From assembly GCF_003990355.1 (NCBI RefSeq), contig NZ_CP034670.1, positions 1,364,001 to 1,428,000 on the forward strand: DNA of 64,000 bases, given 5' to 3'. Below are positions 26,427-35,270 of this stretch, piece by piece. The notes under the pieces are model-generated. The model was not told the origin of the DNA. It worked only from the letters and a program-made list of their open reading frames with translations, and did not search any database. A program made the position numbers and the translations under genes. The DNA is from Eikenella corrodens. Its GTDB lineage: Bacteria; Pseudomonadota; Gammaproteobacteria; Burkholderiales; Neisseriaceae. Numbering within the stretch: position 1 is the stretch's first letter; each line of letters opens with the position of its first letter.

Positions 26427-26517
26427 GGAAAGGTGGATGAGTGGTTGAAGTCGCACGCCTGGAAAGCGTGTATACGCGAATAGCGTATCGAGGGTTCGAA
26501 TCCCTTCCTTTCCGCCA
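26427..26517 (+). tRNA. tRNA-Ser (anticodon GGA)
   Basis: 91 nt with encoded CCA. Acceptor GGAAAGG pairs with CCTTTCC, anticodon stem CACGC/GCGTG holds loop CTGGAAA (anticodon GGA), a long variable arm TATACGCGAATAGCGTAT marks class II, and GGTTCGAATCC forms the T arm. A promoter-like stretch precedes it. Confidence 0.97.
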
Positions 26518-26556
26518 GAATATTTTTGCAGAGCATCGGCTTTGCGAAACCAAGTG

Positions 26557-26591
26557 AAAACAGCCGGCTACCCTGCCCGGCTGTTTTTTTT
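26557..26591 (+). terminator. Terminator of tRNA-Ser
   Basis: AACAGCCGG and CCGGCTGTT around a short loop, followed by eight T residues. Confidence 0.85.
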
Positions 26592-26630
26592 GCACCCGCC
26601 GCCCAATGGGCTACCTGAAAGGAGAACCCC

Positions 26631-27785
26631 GTGCATTTCGATACCGAAGTCATCCACAGCAGCTACAACCCCGACGAGCACAACCGCGCCATCATGCCGC
26701 CGATTTATCAAAACAGCATGTTCGCCATGCACCAAATCGGCGAAAACATCCCCTACCGCTATTCCCGCCTCGCCAACCCCACGCGCAAGGTGCTGGAAGA
26801 CACCATGGCCGAATTGGAGCACGGCTGCGCCGGCTTCGCCTTCGGCAGCGGCATGGCCGGCATCGATGCCGTATTTCGCACCGTATTGCGCCCCGGCGAC
26901 ACCATCGTAGCCGTGGCCGACATCTACGGCGGCGCCTACGACCTGCTCACCGAAGTGTATGCCCAATGGGGCGTAAACGTCGTGTTCGCCGACCTCACGC
27001 TACCTGAAAACCTCGATAAGCTCCTGGCCGAACATAAAGTGAAACTCGTGTGGCTGGAAAGCCCCAGCAACCCGCTGCTGCGGCTGGTGGACATCCCCTT
27101 GTTGGCGCAAAAAGCCAAAGCTGCCGGCGCGGTGGTGGGCATCGACAACACCTTCGCCACCCCCTATCTGCAAAACCCGCTCGACATGGGCTGCGACATC
27201 GTGTTCCATTCCGCCACCAAATACCTCTGCGGCCATTCCGACGTGCTGATGGGCATTGTGGCGGTTAAGGAGGAAGGCTTGGCCAAACGCCTGCAAAGCA
27301 CCATGGTGAACACCGGCGGCGTGGCCGGACCGATGGATTGTGCCCTCGTGTTGCGCGGCATCAAAACCCTCTCCGTACGCATGAAGCAGCACTTGGCCAA
27401 CGCCGCCGAGCTCGCCCGCCGCTTGGAACAACACCCCGCCGTGGACAAAGTGTTCTATCCCGGCCTGCCCAGCCATGAGCATCACGAATTAGCCAAACGC
27501 CAAATGCGCGGCTTTGGCGGCGTGGTGTCGGTATATTTGAAGAAAGACGGCCAAGCCGCTGCCGATTCCGTTATCCGCAACCTCAAACTACTGCACATGG
27601 CCGCCAGCCTCGGCGGCGTGGAAAGCCTGGTGAACCATTCCTTCAGCCAGTCGCACAGCGGCATGAGCCCGGCGGTGAAGGAGAAACTCGGCATCCGCGA
27701 AGGCCTGCTGCGCTTCTCCGTGGGCATTGAGGATATTGAAGACATTTGGCGCGACATCGATACCGCATTGAATACCACGCTGTAA
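26631..27785 (+). CDS. Cys/Met metabolism PLP enzyme (cystathionine beta-lyase/gamma-synthase family)
   Basis: Trans-sulfuration enzyme of methionine or cysteine metabolism, 384 residues. PLP lysine is in HSATKYLCGHSD near residue 201; YRYSRLANPTRKVLE, GSGMAGIDAVF, IYGGAYDL and WLESPSNPLL are family blocks. MetB, MetC and CGL cannot be separated by eye. Translation starts at GTG 26631, preceded by AAGGAGAACCCC; the nearest ATG is not at a suitable place. An in-frame eikDUS encodes LTLPENLDK. Monocistronic with a DUS terminator. Confidence 0.9.
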   Translation: MHFDTEVIHSSYNPDEHNRAIMPPIYQNSMFAMHQIGENIPYRYSRLANPTRKVLEDTMAELEHGCAGFAFGSGMAGIDAVFRTVLRPGDTIVAVADIYGGAYDLLTEVYAQWGVNVVFADLTLPENLDKLLAEHKVKLVWLESPSNPLLRLVDIPLLAQKAKAAGAVVGIDNTFATPYLQNPLDMGCDIVFHSATKYLCGHSDVLMGIVAVKEEGLAKRLQSTMVNTGGVAGPMDCALVLRGIKTLSVRMKQHLANAAELARRLEQHPAVDKVFYPGLPSHEHHELAKRQMRGFGGVVSVYLKKDGQAAADSVIRNLKLLHMAASLGGVESLVNHSFSQSHSGMSPAVKEKLGIREGLLRFSVGIEDIEDIWRDIDTALNTTL

Positions 27786-27807
27786 CGCGCCTGCCAGAAT
27801 GGCAAAC

Positions 27808-27850
27808 AGGCTACCTGAAAATTGTGCTGCATGGCATTTCAGGTAGCCTT
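27808..27850 (+). terminator. eikDUS inverted-pair terminator
   Basis: AGGCTACCTGAAAATTG and CATTTCAGGTAGCCTTTT, 23 bp after the stop of the PLP enzyme gene; a Correia element begins at once after it. Confidence 0.7.
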
Positions 27851-27851
27851 T

Positions 27852-27956
27852 TATAGTGGATTAACAAAAATCAGGACAAGGCGGCGAGCCGCAGACAGTA
27901 CACACGTTACGGCAAGGCGAGTCAACGCCGTACTGGTTTAAATTTAATTCACTATA
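27852..27956. repeat. Correia-type element with unlike ends
   Basis: TATAGTGGATTAACAAAAATC on the left but GGTTTAAATTTAATTCACTATA on the right, so it joins an ACAAAAA-type end to a TTTAAATT-type end. The rest of the 320-bp gap up to gltX holds a half-element-like stretch near 28013-28052 and the gltX leader. Confidence 0.82.
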
Positions 27957-28105
27957 TCTGCCGCCACATTCCCCGAAGCCAGCCCAATCCGCTACAATAC
28001 GCCCTTTCCCAATAGCGGATTCACTAAAGTTTTGCCACGGCGTTGGTTCGCTTGGTATCGAAAGCTTTCTAATCCTCTATCCATCTCATTCCGAAAGCCA
28101 ATATC

Positions 28106-29512
28106 ATGACCGTTAAAACCCGTTTCGCCCCCAGCCCCACGGGCTACCTGCACATCGGCGGCGTGCGCACCGCGCTGTATTCCTGGGCGTTTGCCAAACA
28201 CCACGGCGGCGAATTTTTGCTGCGCATCGAAGACACCGATTTGGAACGCTCCACCCAAGAATCCGTGGACATCATCTTGCAGGGCATGGACTGGGTCGGC
28301 CTGCACGCCGACAACCGCAGCAACATCGTGTACCAATCCAAAAACTTCCCGCGCTACCAAGCCCTCATCCAACAACTGCTGGATGCAGGCCATGCCTACC
28401 ACTGCTATTGCAGCAAAGAAGAATTGGAAGAAATGCGCGAAAAAGCCGAGCGCGAAGGCACGGCCACGTACGACCGCCGCTGGCGGCCGGAAGCCGGCAA
28501 AACACTGCCCCCAATCCCCGCCGGCGTAGAACCCGTCGTCCGCTTCAAAAGCCCGATTGACGGCGTTACCCGTTGGAACGATTTGGTGAAAGGCGAAATC
28601 AGCATTCCCAACGCCGCGCTGGACGACCTCATTGTCGCCCGCGCCGACGGCACGCCCACCTACAACTTCTGCGTGGTGGTGGACGACATGGACATGGGCA
28701 TTACCCACGTGATTCGCGGCGACGACCATGTAAACAACACACCCAAACAAATCAACATCTTAAAAGCACTCGGTGCCACACTGCCCGAATACGCCCACCT
28801 GCCGATGATTCTGAACGAGCAGGGCAAAAAAATCTCCAAACGCAGCGGCGACACCGTGGCGGTTACCGAATACGAAGACATGGGCATCCTGCCCGAAGCC
28901 CTGCTGAACTATTTGGCGCGGTTAGGCTGGGCGCACGGCGACGACGAATTCTTCAATATGGAGCAGTTTGTGCAATGGTTTGATTTGGAACATGTTTCCG
29001 CCAGCCCCAGCCGCATGGACGGCAAAAAACTGATGTGGATTAACGCCGAACACATCAAAGCCGCCGACAACGCCGAACTGGCCAAACTGGTGCTGCCGCG
29101 CCTGCAACAACAAGGCATTGCCGTTTCAGGCAGCCTGCAACTGGAAGACGTGCTGGCATTAGTGAAAGACCGCGCCCACGATTTGAACGCGCTGGCCGCC
29201 GAATGCGCCTATTTCTACCGCAAAGCCGTGCCGCAGGAAGCCGACGTGGCCAAACATTGGGATGCGGAAGCCCCCGCGCGGATGCAGCGTTTCGCCGCCA
29301 AACTGGCCGAGCTGCCCGAACAGGATTGGACGGCGGAAAACATCCACGCCCTGTTCGTGCCGTTCTGCGAAGCCGAAGGCATCAAAATGGGCAAACTGGG
29401 CATGCCGCTGCGGCTGGCGGTGTGCGGCACGGCGAAAACGCCGAGTGTGGATGCCGTGCTGGCCTTAATCGGCAAAGAAGAAGTGTTGCGCCGTATCCGC
29501 GAATCGGCTTAA
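28106..29512 (+). CDS. gltX: Glutamyl-tRNA synthetase
   Basis: Charges tRNA-Glu. 468 residues, canonical for class I GltX: HIGH-type motif FAPSPTGYLHIGG at residues 7-19, KMSKS-type KISKRSG near 243, and the C-terminal anticodon-binding helical domain with GIKMGKLGMPLRLAV. A discriminating or non-discriminating role depends on whether GatCAB/GlnRS exist elsewhere. Confidence 0.97.
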   Translation: MTVKTRFAPSPTGYLHIGGVRTALYSWAFAKHHGGEFLLRIEDTDLERSTQESVDIILQGMDWVGLHADNRSNIVYQSKNFPRYQALIQQLLDAGHAYHCYCSKEELEEMREKAEREGTATYDRRWRPEAGKTLPPIPAGVEPVVRFKSPIDGVTRWNDLVKGEISIPNAALDDLIVARADGTPTYNFCVVVDDMDMGITHVIRGDDHVNNTPKQINILKALGATLPEYAHLPMILNEQGKKISKRSGDTVAVTEYEDMGILPEALLNYLARLGWAHGDDEFFNMEQFVQWFDLEHVSASPSRMDGKKLMWINAEHIKAADNAELAKLVLPRLQQQGIAVSGSLQLEDVLALVKDRAHDLNALAAECAYFYRKAVPQEADVAKHWDAEAPARMQRFAAKLAELPEQDWTAENIHALFVPFCEAEGIKMGKLGMPLRLAVCGTAKTPSVDAVLALIGKEEVLRRIRESA

Positions 29513-29521
29513 GCCTGCAAA

Positions 29522-29568
29522 AGGCTACCTGAAAGCGGCCTCGTTGCGGCACACGCTTTCAGGTAACC
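29522..29568 (+). terminator. eikDUS pair, right copy mutated
   Basis: AGGCTACCTGAAAGC and GCTTTCAGGTAACC; the right copy has GGTAACC instead of GGTAGCC, which should weaken uptake and shorten the stem. Confidence 0.55.
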
Positions 29569-29587
29569 AGGGCGATAGGAATAAAAA

Positions 29588-30217
29588 ATGCAAGAAGGCA
29601 ATCCGATTGAGTTTTCTTTCACTCCTTATTACTGGCAGGTGGCACTGCTCAAATTGCTGATTGCCCTGCCGTTTATTATTTTCGCCTTGATGTTGGTAGG
29701 GCCAAATTCCGGAGGGGTGTTTAAACTGATTGTAGGCGGTGCCGCTGCCGCGATCACGTTCGCCTGCTGCTGGGCGGCATGGGGGGACTGGTGCGGCTGG
29801 CGTTTTACCCAAAACCGCAAGCAGTTCATCCGCCTGGAAAAAGACAGGTTGGATTATTTCATCTACCCGCAGGGTGCGGGCTCGGTTCCCTATATGCGGG
29901 TTACCGATGCAGCGGTTTGCTATCGAACAGGTAACCACGGCTGGCGCTATGCCGGCGAATTGTGGCTGGAATACACCATACCCGAGAAACGTTGCGAAGA
30001 AATTGTCGAACTGGATTTGAGCCGCCTGCGCCATCCCACCTTGCGTTTTTGGCAAACATTTCTGAGTACTACTTCACGCTACGAACGCGCCTTGGCTAAC
30101 TTGGCCGAAGCCCTTTCCGAACAGGGCGGTTTCCGTGTCCGCTACATAGATATCACCAATGAGCAGTTGCACAAATTCAACAGCATATTAAGTATATTGC
30201 AGTCGATTCTTCGATAG
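29588..30217 (+). CDS. Hypothetical membrane protein with two helices and a soluble C-terminal domain
   Basis: 209 residues. Two adjacent membrane helices (about 19-38 and 45-66) and a 140-residue C-terminal part with FIRLEKDRLDYFIYPQGAGSVPYMRVTDA and LWLEYTIPEKRCEEIVELDLSRL. I do not recognise a family. The interrupted frame at 31667-32230 has the same layout and similar blocks, so both appear to be paralogues. Start ATG 29588 has AGGAATAAAAA upstream. Confidence 0.65.
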   Translation: MQEGNPIEFSFTPYYWQVALLKLLIALPFIIFALMLVGPNSGGVFKLIVGGAAAAITFACCWAAWGDWCGWRFTQNRKQFIRLEKDRLDYFIYPQGAGSVPYMRVTDAAVCYRTGNHGWRYAGELWLEYTIPEKRCEEIVELDLSRLRHPTLRFWQTFLSTTSRYERALANLAEALSEQGGFRVRYIDITNEQLHKFNSILSILQSILR

Positions 30218-30280
30218 AGTCGGTATGCGATGAATAAGCCAAATATTTGTGCGGCATTTTCAGGTAGCCTCCACCACATC

Positions 30281-30940
30281 ATGAATCAACTCATCCTCGA
30301 TTTTCCCGCTGCCCCGCCGAGTTTCGACACCTTCCTCGGCCAAGGTAACCGCGAGCTGTTGCAAGTTTTGCGCGAGCAGAGCGAACCCTTTGTGTATGTG
30401 TGGGGGCCGGCCGGGGCAGGCAAAAGCCATTTGCTCCAAGCCTGGGCAGCGCAGGCCGAAGCGGCCGGATTGAGCGCACGCTACCTGAATGCTGCCAACG
30501 AGCCGCTGCACGAGATGCCGCCGGCAGGCTGCCATCTCGCCCTCGACCAAATCGACAGCCTCGATGCCGACGGCCAAGCCGAATTGTTCAATTTCTGCAA
30601 CCACATCCGCCAAAGCCGGCAGGGCGCGCTCCTGATTGGCGCCAGCGTGCCGCCGCCGCGCTTAGCCGTGCGAGAAGACCTGCGCACCCGCATGGGCTAT
30701 TGCCTGGTGTATGAAATCAAACCGCTCAGCGACGAAGAAAAAATCGCCGCCTTGGTCGAAGCCGCCCGCAGCCGCCAAATCCGCATTTCGCCCGATATTT
30801 TCCGCTACCTGCTGCACCACTGGCGGCGCGACATCGGCAGCCTGATGGCCATGCTCGACGCGCTCGACCGCCACGCTCTGGCCAGCCACCGCCCCATCAC
30901 GCTGCCCCTGCTCAAACAACTGTTGCAACAGGATATTTAA
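30281..30940 (+). CDS. hda: DnaA regulatory inactivator Hda
   Basis: AAA+ DnaA homologue that with the sliding clamp promotes DnaA-ATP hydrolysis. 219 residues from ATG 30281 (MNQLILDFPAAPPSFDTF; QLILDF is the clamp-binding-like N-terminal motif). Walker A WGPAGAGKSHLL is near residue 41, and sensor-like YLLHHWRRDIGSLMAMLDALD is near the end. The frame extends 51 bp upstream through a DUS. Four bases separate its stop from the next gene. Confidence 0.92.
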   Translation: MNQLILDFPAAPPSFDTFLGQGNRELLQVLREQSEPFVYVWGPAGAGKSHLLQAWAAQAEAAGLSARYLNAANEPLHEMPPAGCHLALDQIDSLDADGQAELFNFCNHIRQSRQGALLIGASVPPPRLAVREDLRTRMGYCLVYEIKPLSDEEKIAALVEAARSRQIRISPDIFRYLLHHWRRDIGSLMAMLDALDRHALASHRPITLPLLKQLLQQDI

Positions 30941-30944
30941 ACCC

Positions 30945-31604
30945 ATGAACCTCGCCATCTTCGACCTCGACCACACCCTCATCAACTGCGATTCCAGCAG
31001 CGAATGGAGCAATTTCCTGCACGAAAAAGGCATCTTCAGCGATGCCGATATGCAGCGCCATCAAGCGTTCGACCAAGACTACCGCAAAGGCTGCCTCGAT
31101 CTCGATGCCTATCTCGCCTTCGTTCTGCGCCCGTTGGCCGAATACAGCCGTGCCGAGCTGGACGAAATGCACCGCGAGTTCATGCAGCGCATCCGCCCGC
31201 ACATTACCCAAATGGCCAGAATGCTGGTCGATAGCCACCGTGATGCCGGCGATACCCTGCTGCTGATTTCCGCCACCAACGAATTCATCATCACCCCCAT
31301 CGCCCGCGAATTCGGCATTGAACACATCATCGGCATCAGCCTCGAAACAGGTGCCCAAGGCAATTACACCGGCCGCCCGATAGGCACGCCCAGCTTCCAA
31401 GAGGGTAAAGTAACCCGCCTGCACCAATGGCTGGCCGAACGCGGCCAAAGCCAGGCCGACTACGAAAAAGTTTATTTCTACAGTGATTCCCGCAACGACC
31501 TGCCGCTCTTGGAGCAGGTAAACCAGCCCGTAGCCGTTAATCCCGACCCTGTGCTCACCCTCACCGCCGCACAGCGCGGCTGGCCGATTTTGGATTTTGT
31601 GTGA
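30945..31604 (+). CDS. HAD-IB family phosphatase (SerB/CicA-like)
   Basis: 219-residue haloacid-dehalogenase-type hydrolase. Motif I FDLDHTLINCD at residues 5-15 (nucleophile Asp and acid Asp), motif II LLISATNEF near 105, and motif IV YSDSRNDLPLL near 180. Probably acts on a small phosphomonoester such as phosphoserine or a phospholipid headgroup; the substrate is not deducible. Cotranscribed with hda, 4 bp apart. Confidence 0.9.
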   Translation: MNLAIFDLDHTLINCDSSSEWSNFLHEKGIFSDADMQRHQAFDQDYRKGCLDLDAYLAFVLRPLAEYSRAELDEMHREFMQRIRPHITQMARMLVDSHRDAGDTLLLISATNEFIITPIAREFGIEHIIGISLETGAQGNYTGRPIGTPSFQEGKVTRLHQWLAERGQSQADYEKVYFYSDSRNDLPLLEQVNQPVAVNPDPVLTLTAAQRGWPILDFV

Positions 31605-31666
31605 CGGCCCTAATGGGCTGAGGGAATGATGCGGTGTATTTTTTCAGGTAGCCTCAAGGAGGCGAA

Positions 31667-32230
31667 ATGATGGAAAAACAGGATTATCTGGCCTGCCGCA
31701 AAACGGTGCGGGAGTGGGAAGCGGGCAAAGGCTTGCTGAACGGGTGGGCTACTGTGTTTGGCGGGTTGGCTTTGCTCACGATTATCGGCCGGACGGCTTT
31801 GCTGTTTGGGTAATATCAAACCACGGTATTGTACTTGGGTATCTTGGTGCTGCTTGCGGTGGCGGTATGCAGGCTGGTGTGGTGGCGGCATAACAACCGT
31901 ACCGGAGTACGGGAGTTTGTGCGTTTAGAGGAAGAGGGCATCCGTTATTGTTTATCGGGTGCGGGCGAGGGTTTTGTGGCTTATGAATGGTTGCAATTTG
32001 TGAATTTGCGGAGCGGGAATTTCCCCGGCAAATTGTTATTGCAATACCGCATGCCGGAACAGGTCGGCGTAGTACCGCAAACGCTCAGTTTGAATTTGAA
32101 TAGGATTAAGCCGTCGTCTGCAGCCGGAAACCGGGTGTGGCTCAACGGCGCGGGGAATGCTTTGGAATTGGCGGAGGAAATCAGAAACCGCTGCCGGCCG
32201 GGGCAGCTGTATGGCAAATTAGTGTATTGA
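31667..32230 (+). pseudogene. Nonsense-interrupted paralogue of the 29588 membrane protein
   Basis: One reading frame from ATG 31667 (after CAAGGAGGCGAA, a good ribosome site) to TAG/TAA region ending 32230 is cut by an in-frame TAA at 31811-31813. The first part (48 residues, one helix LLTIIGRTALLF) and the remainder (LGILVLLAVAVC helix, then VREFVRLEEEGIRYCL and LLLQYRMPEQ) together match the layout of the 209-residue gene at 29588. TTG 31829 could in principle restart the second part. Likely a decaying duplicate, or a sequencing error at one base. Confidence 0.6.
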
Positions 32231-32254
32231 TTGCCGGTTTGGCGTGGTGCTGTG

Positions 32255-32294
32255 TTTTTCAGGTAGCCTTTGCATGGAAAGGGCTACCTGAAAG
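32255..32294. terminator. eikDUS outward pair between convergent genes
   Basis: TTTTTCAGGTAGCCTTTG and AAAGGGCTACCTGAAAG between the interrupted paralogue and convergent rlmJ. Confidence 0.6.
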
Positions 32295-32303
32295 CTTAAA
32301 TGC

Positions 32304-33140
32304 TTAAGCGCTTTCTTGCTCCAGCACAAACCTAGCGCCTTGGTCTTGCGCCAAGAGTTCGGCGAGGGCAGGCAGGTTGGCAGCGAGCTGTTCGGCCAGC
32401 AGATAGGGCGGGTTGATAACGAACATGCCGCTGCCGTGCATGCCGAAGCCGTCGCTGCGGGGGGCGTGGGCATGCAGTTCGGCCTGCAAATAGCTGCCGA
32501 TGGGCAGTTTGCGCAGTTCGGCAGGCAGTTGGCGGCTTTCTTCACGCGAAAGGCAGGGATACCACAGCAAATAGCAGCCGGTGGCGAAGCGGCGCAGGGC
32601 AGCCTGTAGGGTTTTGACTACTTGGCGGTAGTCTTGCTTTTGCTCGTAGGGCGGATCAATAAGGACCAAGGCGCGGCGCGGCGGGGGCGGCAGGAGGGAA
32701 ATCAGGCCTTGGTAGCCGTCGCTTTGTTTGGCGATGATGCGGCGGTCGACGCGGGTGTTTTCCTGCAGCAGGGCGAAGTCGGCAGGGTGCAGCTCAAACA
32801 GGCGCATTTTGTCGCTGTCGCGCAGCAGGCTTTGGGCAAGGCGGGGCGAGCCGCAATAGAAATCGGGCGCGGGCAGGATGCTGCGCAGGTGTTGGCGGAA
32901 TTGTTCCAGCTCGGCGGGCAGGGCGGGCGCGGCGAGCAGGCGGCCGATGCCTTGTTGGTGTTCGCCGGTTTTTTGCGCGGCATCGTCTGTCAGGCGATAT
33001 AAGCCGGCGCCGCTATGAGTGTCGATATACCAATAGGGCTTGTCTTTGCGGTTGAAATAGCCGAGGGTGAGAAACAGGATGAAATGCTTGAGCATGTCGG
33101 CATGGTTACCGGCATGAAAGGCGTGGCGGTAGCTGAGCAT
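32304..33140 (-). CDS. rlmJ: 23S rRNA (adenine-2030-N6)-methyltransferase
   Basis: Methylates A2030 of 23S rRNA. 278 residues with MLSYRHAFHAGNHADMLKHFIL at the N-terminus, diagnostic of RlmJ/ComJ, SAM-site region YCGSPRLAQSLLR, and the catalytic DPPYEQKQDY motif near residue 163. Monocistronic. Confidence 0.93.
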   Translation of the reverse strand: MLSYRHAFHAGNHADMLKHFILFLTLGYFNRKDKPYWYIDTHSGAGLYRLTDDAAQKTGEHQQGIGRLLAAPALPAELEQFRQHLRSILPAPDFYCGSPRLAQSLLRDSDKMRLFELHPADFALLQENTRVDRRIIAKQSDGYQGLISLLPPPPRRALVLIDPPYEQKQDYRQVVKTLQAALRRFATGCYLLWYPCLSREESRQLPAELRKLPIGSYLQAELHAHAPRSDGFGMHGSGMFVINPPYLLAEQLAANLPALAELLAQDQGARFVLEQESA

Positions 33141-33224
33141 GGGGTGTGGCGGCGGAGTGTGGGGAAAGGCGGCATTTTATAGCGGGTTGGGCGGATTTCG
33201 CTACTTTGGCTAAATATTGCAGAT

Positions 33225-33366
33225 AAAAAAAGGTGTGGCAGTCGGCCACACCTAAACACACACACATCAAGAGGAAAATGAATCCAATGTTGCAAGAAAC
33301 AGGAACATCTCTATTTCAACCAACCGGCTTTACTTGCCAGCCGGGCACTAAATCCTTTCAACTTGG
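33225..33366 (-). ncRNA. Candidate FNR-activated small RNA (AniS-like by regulation)
   Basis: Read on the minus strand: an FNR box, a TATAAT -10 and a predicted start near 33366, then about 135-140 nt without a good reading frame, ending in a perfect 9-bp hairpin and T7. The body has an internal stem CCGGCT/AGCCGG and a pyrimidine- and GT-rich unpaired region before the terminator. In Neisseria meningitidis the FNR-dependent sRNA AniS has this kind of promoter; I cannot compare the sequences here, so orthology is only suggested. Confidence 0.6.
33231..33253 (-). terminator. Rho-independent terminator of the candidate sRNA
   Basis: AGGTGTGGC and GCCACACCT around a 5-base loop; on the minus strand it is followed by seven T residues (AAAAAAA at 33225-33231 on the plus strand). 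No protein gene on that strand ends here. Confidence 0.85.
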
Positions 33367-33372
33367 AGGGAA

Positions 33373-33414
33373 TTATAAAGATAATAGCGGGGAGAAATAT
33401 TGACCAAAATCAAA
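33373..33414 (-). promoter_or_regulatory. Class II FNR promoter
   Basis: TTGACCAAAATCAA at 33401-33414 (9 of 10 consensus positions on either strand) and ATTATA at 33373-33378, which is TATAAT on the minus strand. The box centre at 33407.5 lies about 41.5 bp before a start at 33366, the exact class II spacing for FNR activation. Confidence 0.65.
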
Positions 33415-33702
33415 TGAACGATAATTCGTAGCCCGAAAGTTTGGCAATTTATGCGTAAAAGAGGCTCTGTTAGCAAATTATCGGTGCGCTTTGGCTTTTC
33501 AGGTAGCCTCGAATAGCTCAAACGGGCTGCCACAGGGTGGTCTGGCGTGCTAAAATACCTGTATATTAACAAGATGCCGTGCAACAGAACAGTTAGCGGG
33601 CAGGGGAATGGCCCTTGCCAACCGGCCTGAACTTAGGGAGGAGCGGAATGCGCCTTCGCCCCAATAGCCGCTAAAAGAAAGATTTAAATACGGTTGGAAC
33701 AA

Positions 33703-35208
33703 ATGATTAAATTTGCACTCGGGCGCAAAGCGGCCAAGTTGGTGAAAACAAAGCGGACGGAACAGGATAATCTGCCTGATGCCGAAGCATACTACCGCCG
33801 TGCCCAACAGCTGCTGGAAGCAGAAGACACCCGTGAAAAAGCCGTGGCCGATATGCTCCAGGCCGCCGAAATGGGGCACCAGCAGGCGCAATACGAGCTG
33901 GGCGAATGGAACCGCCAAGGCCAAAATGTGCCGCAAAACCATGCCACCGCATTATATTGGCTGGAGCGCGCCGCCGCTTCAGGCTACCTGAAAGCCGCCT
34001 ACAGCCTGGCTTTGATGCAGGCCAACGGCGAAGGTATGCAGCAAGACGTATTGGCCGCCAGCCAAGTGATGCAGCACCTGGCTGCGCAAAAATTCCCGCC
34101 GGCCATTGTGTGGCTGATGGAAAACGCGGCCGCCCACGGCCAGCACCAAAAAGCCTTTGCCTGGGCTTCCCATGCCGCCGCGCTGGGCGAACCGCAGGCA
34201 CAATACCACATGGCCTATGCCCTCCTGCACGGATTGGGCACCAAAACCGACGTTCGCCAAGGCATCAGCTGGCTCAAACGCGCCGCCGAACAGGACTATG
34301 GCGATGCGCAATGGCAGCTCGCCCGCCTGTATGAAACCGGCCGCTTCGGCGGCATGGACAAAGCCAAAGCCCTGCATTGGTATGAGCGCGTGGCCGCCAA
34401 AGGCGTGGTGGCTGCCCAAAGCAAGGCCGGGCATATGCGGCTCAACGGCATCGGTTGTGCTGCCGACCCCAAAGCCGCCGTACAATGGATTATCCAAGCT
34501 GCCAACGCCAACGACTCGGAAGCGTTGAGCCTGCTGGCCAAACAGCTGCTCACCGGGCAGGGCATCCAGCAAAATTTCGAAGCCGCCGTGCGCTGCCTGG
34601 AGCAGGCTGTACGCCTGGGTAATGCCGACGCCATGTATCAAATGGGCGATGTGTACCGCTACGGCTTGGGCGTATCCAAAGACGACAAACTGGCGCGACA
34701 ATGGTACGAGCAGGCCGTGCTCAACGGGCACGAAGAAGCCAAAGAAAAGCTGGCCGAGCCGGTGAAACCCCAGCGCCACGCTTCCGACCCGGTGTGCCAC
34801 CTGCCCGATCCGGAAGAACAGCTGGCCGAAGAACACTACCGCCAGGCCTTCATCTGCCATTTCGGTCTCAACGGCGTCACCCAAGACATCGGCCAAGCCT
34901 TCTCGCTCTACAAAGCCGCCGCCGAATACGGCCTGCCGCGCGCGCAAACCAACCTCGGTATGATGTTTTTCCTTGGTGATTTTGTGGGCAAAGACTACGA
35001 AAAAGCCGCTGCTTGGTTTAAAAAAGCCGCCCTCCGACACGACCCCGTGGCGCATTACAACCTCGCCTGCCTCTACTACCACGGCTGGGGCGTGCGCGCC
35101 AACGCCGGCGAGGCAATTTCCCACCTCAAGGCCGCCATCGCCCAAGGTCATAAAAATGAAGGCGAATGGCAGAAACTCTTGGAGCAATGGCAGGAAGAAT
35201 TGGCTTAG
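33703..35208 (+). CDS. Sel1-repeat (TPR-like) protein
   Basis: 501 residues from ATG 33703 (MIKFALGRKAAKLVKT); an upstream TTG gives three more residues. At least nine Sel1-type units run through the protein, for example AAEMGHQQAQYELGEW, AAASGYLKAAYSLALM, AAALGEPQAQYHMAYALLHG, AAEQDYGDAQWQLARLYETG and AAEYGLPRAQTNLGMMFFLGD. No signal peptide, so probably cytoplasmic. Such proteins act as protein-binding scaffolds; the partner is unknown. An in-frame eikDUS encodes SGYLKAAY. Confidence 0.88.
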   Translation: MIKFALGRKAAKLVKTKRTEQDNLPDAEAYYRRAQQLLEAEDTREKAVADMLQAAEMGHQQAQYELGEWNRQGQNVPQNHATALYWLERAAASGYLKAAYSLALMQANGEGMQQDVLAASQVMQHLAAQKFPPAIVWLMENAAAHGQHQKAFAWASHAAALGEPQAQYHMAYALLHGLGTKTDVRQGISWLKRAAEQDYGDAQWQLARLYETGRFGGMDKAKALHWYERVAAKGVVAAQSKAGHMRLNGIGCAADPKAAVQWIIQAANANDSEALSLLAKQLLTGQGIQQNFEAAVRCLEQAVRLGNADAMYQMGDVYRYGLGVSKDDKLARQWYEQAVLNGHEEAKEKLAEPVKPQRHASDPVCHLPDPEEQLAEEHYRQAFICHFGLNGVTQDIGQAFSLYKAAAEYGLPRAQTNLGMMFFLGDFVGKDYEKAAAWFKKAALRHDPVAHYNLACLYYHGWGVRANAGEAISHLKAAIAQGHKNEGEWQKLLEQWQEELA

Positions 35209-35230
35209 GGTAGGGCAGCCTAAAATCAAA

Positions 35231-35270
35231 AGGCTACCTGAAAAATGGCAAACGGTTTTCAGGTAGCCTC
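35231..35270 (+). terminator. eikDUS inverted-pair terminator
   Basis: AGGCTACCTGAAAAAT and CGGTTTTCAGGTAGCCT, 22 bp after the Sel1 gene. Confidence 0.7.

Noticed and set aside
28013..28052. A further Correia element upstream of gltX
   Set aside because: Only a left-half-like stretch (AGCGGATTCACTAAAGTTTT, GGCGTTGG) is present and no right end; noted in the neighbouring entry but not called.
33348..33584. 78-aa minus-strand ORF upstream of the candidate sRNA
   Set aside because: It runs through an eikDUS (YSRLPEKPK) and over the FNR promoter and has no ribosome site; more likely chance.
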